Positions 36,709 to 48,600 of a stretch of 64,000 nt of DNA are shown here, piece by piece (the first letter of the stretch is position 1; each line of letters opens with the position of its first letter). Source of the DNA: Larus michahellis (taxonomy: Eukaryota > Chordata > Aves > Charadriiformes > Laridae). The notes under the pieces were generated by a model. That model was not told where the DNA came from and searched no databases. It saw nothing but the letters and a program-made list of their open reading frames with translations. Location of the stretch: positions 5,310,016-5,374,015 of the forward strand of contig NC_133901.1 of NCBI RefSeq assembly GCF_964199755.1, in the 5' to 3' direction. The position numbers and the translations under genes are program-made.

Positions 36709-39700
36709 GTAAGTGTGTCACTAATTACCTCTAGAGTCACACTGCCTTCTGCAATACAGAAATCGAAGTGACACTAAAAGTCTCAGCAAGTGCCTGTTCT
36801 GCTGAACAAACCATTCACTTGTAAAAAGCTTCCACTGGACGCGTGGTTAATCCTTCTGGCTTTGGGAGAAGAGAGGAGAGAAAACAAATCACGATTACCT
36901 CAACTATTATGCTGACATGAAGGAAGGAAGGAGCTTCCATAGAGGGATCCAAGGAGGATAGACAAATTCCTCAGCAATATGCTAGGAACCATGCAGGGTC
37001 TGGAGTGACCTCCCATTTAATCCAGTCAGTTTCAGCACTGAATATGCGTTCAAAGTTTAAGGAATGTGGGCCTTGTACTGTACAGCAACACATACTTTCA
37101 AGGCAGGTTTAACTAAAATCCACCCACAAACATATGAGTCATTACTCAGAAGCACACTCTAGTGTAGACATATCCTGAGTCACTTCCATCTCAGAAGCTT
37201 ATAAATATTGAGTTAGCCACTTAGCTTTTAATTTAGCAGAACAACAAAGATTCACTAGACAAATCTCCAGAATTATCTTTCACTAAGAAGCTTCTTAAAT
37301 ACTTCCACTCTCGCAAGTTTCTTTTCATTTCTATACAACTCAGAATTATTTGATACATATAACTTATAAAAAAACGTAGTTGAACTAAGAATTAATTTCC
37401 CCTGGTTCTGGTCCTTTTGTAATTAATTTAATCTATTTCAAATACCAGCTTCGCTCATTGCAATAATACATTTTTATTTGAGCAATAACTGGTGAAATCT
37501 AATAAAGACGTAACTCTCCTGGTGCAGAGGGGCGTATAGCTCTTCCTAAAGACCACCGTCAATTCTGCTGGTCCAGCAGACCGTGCTGGAGTCAGTGAGG
37601 ATGTACCTGGAAACATAAATCTGTTAAATGGAAAATCATCAATCCATTTTTTTTAAGAACCAGCTGAGGTTTTGGGGAAAAAAAAAAAGAAAAGGTTTGC
37701 TTGTATCTCTATTTTTGGCAGTGACAGGAGGGGAGGAGAAGAATTGTAATATTTAAGGATATAGCATTAGGAAAACAAATTGTTATTATTTTATAAAATA
37801 ATAAATTTGTTGTTATGACTACAAGTATTTAAGATAAAAATATTTGTTATATAAAAATGCGATTCTTGAGATTACATATCTCCATTTAACAGATTCAACC
37901 AGAAGCCGGTGATTGCTTTACAGACCATCTTTCAGTGCAGACTGTTTAGAGATGCTGGAGGCCCATGAATCACAGACTGAACAGCGCTCTTCTCTAGCAG
38001 AGCTGTTTGAACCCTGTAACTGAAAGGTAATCAGCAAAGATGAAAACCAGATTGGCTTGATGCTTTCTTTTTTTCCCCTTGGTCAGCAGTGCTTTTTCTC
38101 TTTGCTGTTTTGGTTGATTGATTTTTATTTCAGTAATCCACACACGCAGATGACACATATATGTGTTTTTAAATTTTGATAAAGCAAATCATCTGTTCAC
38201 GTCTTTGCTGTACTGTAGGAAAAAATACTGTATCATTCTCTCTACAACACGGACAATAGGTTCCTTTTTTCTACAGTCTAGGTAAAAGACTTTGCATTCT
38301 CAACCAATGGGGAAATTGTTGATTCGAGAAGAACATGTGGATAATAGCAGAACCAATGTCTGCCTGGAAGAATACAGACTTAGCTAAACTTGGCAATGGG
38401 TCAAAGAAAAGAACTGCATAAAGGCCAAGAAGGCAGAATAATTCTTGTGGCCTTAATATAGGTGATAGTAGGAGCAAAGCCTTCCCAAAGAAGGAAAAGA
38501 GACACACAAACGCAAAGGCAGCAAGCAGCCCCCTCCCCCCCAAATAAAAAAGCCCAAAGAAACGAAAAAGAAGAGCTGAGTTTTTCCCTTACCATGACAT
38601 GTATTATACTGAAATTGCCACAGCGGTATAGCTATTTATTATAAAATGAAGCGCTTAATCAAAACCAAGCTTCACAGGCAGCAGAAACCTGATGAACACC
38701 CAGCCTCACAGGGCTGGCTTCTTATTCTCCAGTGAACGATAAAGGGCTTAGGACATTTATTATGCCATTATCAGAGGAAGGTAGCAAAACAAGAGCTGTA
38801 TGTAGTTTTGGGTGCTTTTCTGTGAAATGTCTGAGGTTGAAGGTGACTCAAAACACTACATAACCGATCGACATTATATTAGGGTACTTGGAAAGTCTAA
38901 AATATGAGAAGTGTCTACTTAGTTTAAAAAAGAGGTGCTTTTAAAAACTGGAGGTGGTTATATTTTCTGTTTCACACTCAAAGGATAAATTAACATTCTG
39001 AAAAACTATTTTGTGTAGGAATCACAATTGTGTAAGGTCTGAGAATACTGAGTTTCGTAAAGTCCATATACAGATATGAGTCGGTTTGAAATATCATCCC
39101 CTTGTGGACCTAGCTGCCCGTTCTTATTTTCATGTGCTTGATTAGGATGACTGCTTGACTTGGACCAGGTGTGAATTCTGCCTAACTGTTGCACATTCGT
39201 AGCATTTTTTAAGAGATTTTTCACCTGAGGAATCAAGCAGAGAATTATCTGTTTAGGTCCGTGTGAATATGTATTCCACATCATCATTGTATGCAGCAAT
39301 CATGAGGTAAGAAACAGGTTGTGGTGGGAAGGACAAGCCATTTATTCCTTTTCAGGACTTTCCTAAATCTCTTATTTATAGTACAGAACTATTTTGTTAT
39401 ATGTTTATTATAGCTTTTTATTTATCTTGTCTTTAACCTTGGCCCTATAAAAATAAAAAAGAAATGGAAGTCCCTGTCCTTGGAAGCCTACACATTCAGC
39501 ATAGATACAGGCAAAACCAGATACTTCTACACCATCTCATAAAAAACATTCTCTTCTTCATTAACTGCATCACTATTACAGACTAATACAGCAATAGATG
39601 TTAAGTGAAACATTTCTAATGATGCCACACATATTAAAATACACCATCTGTGTCCCATTACGACTTTAGTGGCATAGCGAAAAAGACAAATGCAGTGGTG

Positions 39701-42407
39701 GCACAGGCACCAGAAAGTCATTAAGTAGCACAGTTCTGCTGGCTCTGTTACATGTTTGTGCTTGCTAGTTACACCCCTTTGCAGCTGGAATAAGCATTAA
39801 AAGTCAAAAAAGAGCTTGTAGCTGCAGAGAATCAGTAAGGCCTCCATGTTTACATATAAACATAATTCCTGAAAACACATCAAAACATGAAAGTATGGGT
39901 CTGTCTACTGATTCTATGTCTTTATTTTTTTCCCTTTTTTTTCATTCTCTCCAAAATGTTTGTAGGAGAAGAAACATTCATTACCAGTGGTATTTCCTTC
40001 ATTAGAAATAGAATTGATTATGTCGGTTTAGGTAAATCCCTTTCCTTCCTATTCCACTCTACGGCTGTATGCAGTCCAGTGCATTTTGGCTGCTCTGACA
40101 CATCTCCCCCCAGTACAGGAAGCCATGAAGTCATTCTTTTTGTCATTTTGGGAAGAAGAACCCAGTATGCGCTAAGGATCATATGGTTTTTTTAATTGCA
40201 GAAGTAGTACCAGACTGCAAAGTTTGCTTCCCAGCTTTGTCTGCTTTTGGTGTTGTTCATGGCTGAGCCATTTACAAAAATAGTCACGCTCTTCAGAACC
40301 AGATTTCAATCTTTCTTCCCTGGCATATGGGATTTCAAGTCAAGCTCCTCTGCTGTTACTTTAGAAAAACAAGTTCAGTTTTTTCATATCCTTGCTCTTA
40401 ACAAGCCACCTGTACTTCAAGCATGCCGCATTTCACTTTGGAGGGGTAGTAGATAACCTCTGGCAGCTTTGCAGCGACATCTCGTGGCCTCGTTGACCTG
40501 GAAACATATCAGATATTCCTCTTCTAGGGTGGAGAAGGTCTCACGTGGGTTAAGTCAAATATTTCATACAACGAGGAGGTAGGATACCATTTGAAAATGA
40601 ATTAATTAACTGTCTTTAATTAGATAAGTGACATTGTCAACATGATCGTCGATTGTACAAAAAAATAAGTTAAAAGTTGTTTCAGATGCTCAACAGAATT
40701 GGTGTCCCTAATTTTTTTTTTTTTATTTTAACAAGCACTTTTACTATATAAAAATATTTTTTCCCTCATGTTATATGAACAATCTACATTAAAAAAAAAA
40801 TCACAATCTACTGTAAAATATTTTTTGGTGTAATTAATCCAAGATGTTACATGTTAAAATAACAGGTAAAAACCTTTTGAACAGAATATAATTTTTTACA
40901 TTGACAATTGTGTTTCATCCAAAATCTGAAAAAGTAAACATTTATATTACCAAATTCAACATAAAACTCTCCAAGCTGCCTTACTAAGTTTTAAAGCCAT
41001 GAAAAAAATGTAGAAAAGTTAATGAAGAGAACTGAGGTTAACACTTTTTGAAATTAATTGAGACAAACTAATTGCAGTCCAAGATTAATATTGCTGTTGT
41101 AGTTCTTTTAAACACTCACAATCTAAACAGCAGCGTACCTTTTGGTTTTTAAGTACTTGAAGCCACACAAACTAAACTAAGGGGAGAGAATCTAAAGTAG
41201 CAATAAACAGCAGATCTGCAATCTATCAACCTCAATTTACAGAAATTAATTTTATCAAAAGTATTTGTGTGTCCTTTGGAGTAAATAAGTGTTCTTGCAA
41301 GGAGGAGCATGGAAGACGGCACTGTAGTATACTGACTTCCAAAGCCTAAGTGGAAGACCAGTGTGTGACCAAACCCCTAAAGAGGGAGCAATGGTAATTC
41401 ACCCAGAAAGCATAATAAAATGCTGGGGATTTATCACTAGCTAAAAACTCTATTTTGTGGTTCTTGTTTGCTGAGGTAATGAGTCACAGTGTCAGAAGTG
41501 AGGAGAAACTGTATTGTTGCAGAGAAAAAGGAGCTTTCAGGCTAAAATGGGTGGCCTCTTCTAAAATGAAGAACACTGAGCGTGTTGCTGAGCGAAGGGC
41601 TTTCTATGGCTTGCCCAGGTGAGCTGAGGGGAAGGCTGCTGTGGCAGAGTTTGGAAGGAACCGGGTGGCTCTGAGCCTGCTGCCTGCAGGAACCTTACTG
41701 TCCCACTGACTGGTCTTCATGGCAGAGTCTGCTGATGCTTCCTCCTAACCTCAACTCAGCTGTGCAATCACCCAAAGCAAATTCAAACCCCGTTGATTAG
41801 AATGCCTCAGAATGATTAAAATTGCTGCTGCACACGGTATTTTCATGTCCAGGGTTTAATCCGTGTATCTAATCTATACCCTGTATACCCTCCCCAGGCA
41901 CTTAGAAAGGCTTAGTTCTAGAATAGCAATGTAATTAACTCAAATTGCTGAGTCTAGGGTATATTTCTCTATGTTCTGCAAGTAATTCCATACTCTCCCA
42001 ATGAATTCTGCATAAATTTTGTTCAACAGAAGCAGAAGTCAGCTATGTGTGGAAGCTGTAACTTTTCCTTGTAGTTTCTCAGCAGAAACACACCGTAAGA
42101 CAGACAGCGCACTCTGAGTCTCTGACATATTTCAGTAATCACACTGGACTTTAATGAAAAATTAAATTTACCTGTTAACTGTACTGGTGTTCTTTTCAAT
42201 GAATTGCACTTGAAAGTAATTGCACTAACATGTAGTTGCATTTTTTTAATGCTTTTCATATACCGTAATTCCTCATGCTGCATTTGCAGCTTATTATTTC
42301 ATTCAGCCCCAGTCATACAGAGGTTTCGGACTGTAGCTATCTTCTCAAACACTTTGTAACTAGAGGTTCCTGCATGGTTTAAAAACATTTTATGTCCTGG
42401 ACTCAGC
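36709..42407. other. Intergenic DNA, includes SAMD7 3' UTR
   Basis: AT-rich unique DNA. The part next to 42407 must be SAMD7 3' UTR. No single polyadenylation signal stands out: TTTAAT (ATTAAA on the minus strand) occurs near 42148 and 42245, and TTTATT near 40726. A small plus-strand open exon-like segment near 37894 follows an acceptor but has no recognisable product. Confidence 0.45.
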
Positions 42408-42680
42408 TCAACTTTTCTGAAAAGCGATCACCTGGAAGTCAGCCTGAGATCCAGCTGCATCACATGGATTTTCCCTGCTTTCTGAAACGATCTGTTCCAC
42501 TGCTTTTGAAGTTTCTGGGTCTTGAGAGCAGGGACTATCCAGTGTATCGCCACTGCTGTTGCAGTGAAGAGGGGAGGCTATGTCGGAGGGCTGATCTGAG
42601 GGTTTGCCTGGAGCAGGTGGCAGGGGCACGGACAGAGGAAGATTCATCATGTAGAACACATTGCCAAGACGTCGGGACAC
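42408..42680 (-). CDS. SAMD7: SAMD7 coding exon 8 (last)
   Basis: It encodes VSRRLGNVFYMMNLPLSVPL and a poorly conserved serine- and proline-containing tail, ending at TGA 42408-42410. The acceptor is GTCTTTAAAG. The first residues close the SAM domain. Confidence 0.93.
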   Translation of the reverse strand: MSRRLGNVFYMMNLPLSVPLPPAPGKPSDQPSDIASPLHCNSSGDTLDSPCSQDPETSKAVEQIVSESRENPCDAAGSQADFQVIAFQKS

Positions 42681-45600
42681 CTTTAAAGACAAAAAGCACA
42701 ATTGCAGCGATTGCTTCTTGAGACAGTGTTAAAGCCATTAAACATCACTGTCAGGTAGCAACGCCAGGGACATCCAGGAGATCCCAGCCATCTCCAAGGG
42801 TTGTCAGTGGTTAGCAACAGTGAAAAAAATCTCTTCCGTTTTCCCTCTCTTATATTTTTCTAGGCCCAGGTTCTTGTGGAGGGAGCTTGGTAATACTTAG
42901 CTTGGGAAATGGTCTACTGTGCTGGGCCGGACAGCAGGCTTCTCCTGCTCTGTAGGTGCTGTAGCACCCATGGGACAGAGCCAGCCAGGAGCAAGGAAGG
43001 TGGTTTTAATGAGAGAAGTGAGAGAGAGCAAGGGGTTAAAGAAAAGGAAAAGAACGAGGCAACAACAGAAACACACAGAGAGTTGATATTACTGGATGAA
43101 ATTAAGAGCAGAAAACTTTAAACATGGACAGCCTGTCCGTGAAACATGTAAGACTGTATTCACAGAAAGGCTATAGAAGCCTCTACTTGGTATGTTTTAA
43201 AAGCCAGGTTGAAGCAAAAGCAAGTATGTATCCGAGCAGTTCTTACCAGCTGTGAAGGGAAAACAGGAGTGAAACTGAATTAGTTCATCAAACACATCTT
43301 TTCCATTTCCAACCTCTGCCTAGTCTCCAGTGCTGTTGTATCCTGACTCCACTTCAAGTGTCTCTCAGACTGACAGTCCTCACCTCCCCTTAGTGTCTCG
43401 CTGCATGCCGTTGTAACATGCAGAGGAGCAAAAGCAAACTATGCTGGAGTAATTTCTCTTCTCCTAATACTACAGTAGTTACCTTGTCAGTGTTTTAGTT
43501 TTGAAAAATTTCATCCCTTTCGCTTCTGACTCTTTCATGTCTCTGGGATTTGCCATTTTGGCATACATTTAATGATCATACCTGAGAGCGGATTTTTAAT
43601 GCTGGTCCGAGTTTTAATCCCATTGTATCCAGGAGGTGTTCCTCTGTTAGCAGTGGGAGGGTTTCTCCATCAATAGCGTGGTCTTTAAATATCTTATGAA
43701 ATGATAAAACACATCATGGTGTGCTAAAACAAACTTCACTAGTTATTTTTTATGCTTAATCCTGAGGCATACACAACAAAAGGAGGAAATAATAATTTTA
43801 GTGTTTTATCTTAATATTTATCTCTTAACTGCAGCATGAGGTCTCTTGTTTGGGTACGTGGATATCAGCACATTTGCCTTTAGCTTATCTACTTGTCCTT
43901 GGCAAGCGGGAACTTTGTAATGTTTCAATGTTAGTTAATTCTTTTGGGTTTTTTAGGAAGTGAGCAGCTTGCTACCAATGAAAGAATAGTATTGATCTTT
44001 ATAAGGGTCTACCAGGAATATAAAGACTTCAACCTCTTTGCTTGCATTTCTAATGATATTTAATTTTTCAAATGGAATGATGCCTGTAAGAGCTCAGAGA
44101 CAGTTGTTGGGTTATACCAATATCCAAGAATGCAAAATTGCTTTAATCTGCATAAAAAACTGTGTGGGGCACGTGGAGTGAAAAAATTAAGATACTTTTC
44201 TTATACTATTGTTTTGCTGCTGGTCCTCCTGGTATGTGTTGTGACCAACGACTCTAGATTGCAGCAGAAGTGCGTGTAACCTCTCAGAGCATGGACTGAC
44301 TTTCCCTTTAAGAAGCAGGTGGCTTTGTGTGTTGAAGCACAGTAAAAACTGCTATTACATTTGTAACTTTTCAACAACCTCTAGCATTGACATTTGTTTG
44401 ATGACCTTTAAATCTAGATGTTCCTAAAGACCTGAAAATGTGTTGAATGTCTATAATCACCTGGGCATAATCTGAACAGCCTGGGAGGCTAATGATGAAG
44501 TTGTATACATCATCAACAGTCCACTTGCGAATGTCTTCAATGGAAGAAATGTCTTCTCCATTCAGGATCAGGCCATGTGCTCCTTTGAGGAGGAAACACA
44601 AATGTTATGTTTTTAGGACTTTGCCGGCAAATTAATAGGAAATGACTGTTAACATGAGAATTTTTACAATTCTCCAGAACCTAATATACTAACAGCAATG
44701 TGCAGTCACAGACAGATACAGGAGTCCTAGACACCAAAATCACGAGATAATCAGTAGTAGCTGATTCTGGAGGGTTTTCTTTTGGTGGTGTCTTTTGTTT
44801 ACTGCTGGCACTGTATGTAACAGTCACCACACATACAAAACATACTGTGGTATTTTCTCTAATGAGTACATTATCCAATGCTTCTGATTCTTTAGACTTT
44901 ACTGTTATTTTGACTTGACTAATATTTCAGTAGGCCTTTGCTAGCCCATAATGCCTACTGTGAGTTAGAAGGACATATAGTAAAGTTGTGGGCAGAAGAG
45001 AGAGGGTAGCTCACAATTTCATTCGGCAATTTTGTTTTTATTGAATTTTAATTGAAAATCCTTTTGCCGACAGGAACTGAATACCTAATGTGCATTGTAT
45101 GTTTTTCAGTGTTACATATGTCTTTGGTAGATGATCCTGGCCTAACACCCCAGCCTGTTCTCATTTCAGGTAATGGGAAGTTTTGCAGCGCTCATCCAAT
45201 GGCACTGGTGCCTTTAACAAGAGCTGCAAAGCTTTGGAAACAATGATTCTTGCACAGTGGCTGGAGAGGCCTGTGTCTTACGCTCTGTTCTTGGAGAGGT
45301 CAGGTCTCAGGGATGTTTATTCCTAAATGAGTGCAGCTTCTAAGGGGATTCCTTGTCCTGTTTGACACACACAGGGGTATATTTAACGCTGTTACATTTC
45401 TCCCCAACCACCAGAAGGAGACGAAAGAATGTAAAACGTAACAGAATTGTGGAGAACCTCAAAGTCCTCCTAATTTGACAGCTTAGGGATGATAGGTGTG
45501 TTGTCCCCAGGGACTGACATAAACACAGGATGACATCCTACAGTGGTATAGTGCATGGCATAGAGGGTTGAAACAGTTAGGAGGCTGCTTTGTGACTCCT

Positions 45601-48600
45601 TGCTGTGCAATTGTGTTGTCCCGCAAAGTAAAGCACTGCTACCTAAGATGCTGAAACCTCCATTATGCCAGCAAGCAGCACTTTGCAGGTAGGGAAACCA
45701 CTCTTTACCTTTGCTAACTTGGATTTACCAAGTTTTTACTATTTGCAGCATATTAATTCTATATTTAATTGCCATGACTCTATCAATCACACCAAAAATT
45801 TGCTTAAACCAGAGGGAAGAAATAAGAGAGCAAATTAATAAAAATAAATAATATCAACATGCCACTAACTGTAATCTGGAGACCTCACAAACCTGAAGGT
45901 AGCAATGGATTGCTGGGTACTGGAAATCCATATGGTAACGCTGAGAATGGGATTGCAGAAGGGTACATGTACTTGTCATCAAAAGCAGCACAGGAGCTAT
46001 TAGATTCCTTCTCATTTGTGTTGCTGCAGCTGTTGGTTTCAGCAGAAATTTCATGAGTAGTACAGTTTTTTCTCAAGCCTTGTTCAAATTCTTTACAGTT
46101 TTTGGCAACTGCAGGTGGCTCAGTCTGGTTTTTGCTTTGTTCATGTTTGTTTGGTGTCTCCACCTCTGCTTCTTTCTTGTCGTCTTTCTCATCATCCACT
46201 ACAGCTGAAGCAGGGTCTGTAGTTTTGTCATCAGCTTGGTTCTTTGTGCCATTGGCACTACAGTCTGCAGCTTTGTGATTTCCAGCTCTTCTCCCTGGTC
46301 GACGTCCCCTCTCCCTTTGCAAAGTGCTGACTGGAGGGTACGGGCTGGTTGCCATAAGCATAGCGTTGCCATGAATTTCATCAAGGGTGGTTCGGTGAAC
46401 ATATAAGTCGCTGGGAAGATGGCCTTCAGGTAGCCTGTGCCTGCCACGGAAAGCAATGGGACTAGCTGGCATCCCATGGTAAAGGAAAGGTGCTTCCAGG
46501 CCCAGTAGCCCTTTCCGATGAGCTTTCTCCATTTCTTTTTGCTGAAAAATAGCACTCATCTCCATTTCCATTCTAAGAGACACACAGAGCACAAGCAGTT
46601 AGGGCAGCTCAGTTCCTTCATCACCTTCAGTAGCAGATTAGAATTCAGAGAACTGAATAGGTAAGAGTACTGCTTTTTTTCTCTCTCCCCTATATTGCTA
46701 TGTGTGAGAGGTCACAAACTGCAGATGGAATGGCAAACCTGGCTATATTTAGTGTGCTGCCAGATACATATAGTAAACTAAAAGGAAGAGAAAATATATT
46801 TTCCATATGATGCCTCTGGATAATAATTCAGATAAAAAAACTGTTATATGTATATTGACAACCCAGGCTTTATTACAGTGATTATGCTCAGCTGGGATTT
46901 GGAAAATTGTCTCCAGGGTCATAAGGGTCAAAGACTAAAGCAAATAAGTAATTTATATAACCAATAAGAAAATTACACTGAAAACTGGAAAATGGCAGTG
47001 ATATTGTAAATTATAGATATAATTATTATATAGATATTATTATAGATATATAAACAATAGAACTAGAGTTATATTATCTATGGAACCTGTGCATACATTC
47101 AGAGTAAGCTAATGAGAGTAAGTCTCTTGAGTAACTCTCCATAGTGCCTGGCACCTGAGCATGGCTCTGAGAGCATGAAAAGGGTGAGATCCTGGTGCTA
47201 AGTGTTCAACCGATCTCACTTTCTTAACACTGCGATGAGGATAACAGGTCAGAGCGAGCCTGACTTTTAGGAGACTTCTCATTAATGTAAAATTGTCAGG
47301 AAAACTGATTGTTGCAAGGAGGAATGAGTTAATCACTCCATAACATTCAGGGCTTTTTCTCTGCCCTCTTTTCATCTTTGCTACAACCTCCGAATTACTA
47401 GTTTTCTGCTTTCAGAGATCCAGTGGAAGTGTTTTGTCTATGTACCACGTCCTTGTACATTTTGCCCAATTGTTATTACTTGCACACAGCTCTTGAGGTG
47501 GGGATAAACAGCAAAGAGCATTACATTCCTGACTGCTCCTCCAGATAAGATAGTCTGCTTCTCTGAGGACAAGCAGACGGGAGATCACCGAGCTTTGGTA
47601 TGAGGCAGAGTGCCTTGGAGAACAAGGATTCGGGCCCAGGCGCCCAGCAGCACAGCTACAGCAAGGGCGGGAGATTATTTGCCAACATCTGATTTCTATA
47701 AAGGATGAAAGGAATAAGTATGGCTCTGGAGGTGTCATGTGCTACAGAAAGCAGTGTGAAGCTAGTGGAAATTGCCAGGATGGCAAAAGACTGGGGTAAA
47801 ATGTTATCCTCTGGGTTTAGGCTGAGTTCTTTTCTGTTGGAGTTTTCCTGGGTTTGGTGGGCTGAGGGAAGAGCCTGAACAGGTAGGACAAGCTCTGAAG
47901 TGGCTTAGGGTATATGTGATGATCATGCTTCCTGCTTCCTATTTTACTTGTTCTTCTCAGTGTTTTTGCCGTGTGGCAAGAGCTATATGAAATGCGTTGC
48001 TGATGCAAATCTTGTGCTTGGAGGAGTTCTGTAATCAAGCTCTGCTGACTGAAGAGCTCAAAACACTTCTGTCATAATTCTCTTGAGATGCCTACTCAGA
48101 ATTTATCTGTTCTTTGTTGTTACTCTTACTGTGTGAGGGTTGCTGCTGCTCAGTACTGTGTGCTGAAGCCCAGGGCAGGAGTGGTTGAAGGTACGAGTTC
48201 CTCTGTGGAAATGGTGTGGCTGTGAGAGAGGCCACTGGTGGTTACTTAACCATCTACTAATTACACTGAAACCGGTACAAATAACTGGACTCTCTCTATT
48301 CAGCCTGACATTCAGACTGTTTGGTTAAACTAGGAAAGCTGTCTACCCTGGTAGGGTGGAGATATAGCTAATCATCCCAAGCGCCCAGCTGTAGAGGCTT
48401 AAAACGTTGTGTGTGATAGCACACAGCTGTAAAGTTTGAATTTGTTTCTGACTTTTTGTAACTTCAGGGTGTTTGGATCCAGAGTTCAAGGGCTGGGGCT
48501 GAAGTTTGTAGCTTGCTTGTTTCTTTGTCTTATATTGTTTTAAGGCTAAAAGCAGAATAGGGACAAGCAGAAGGTTTAGTAGCTTCAGACCTAAAAAGCT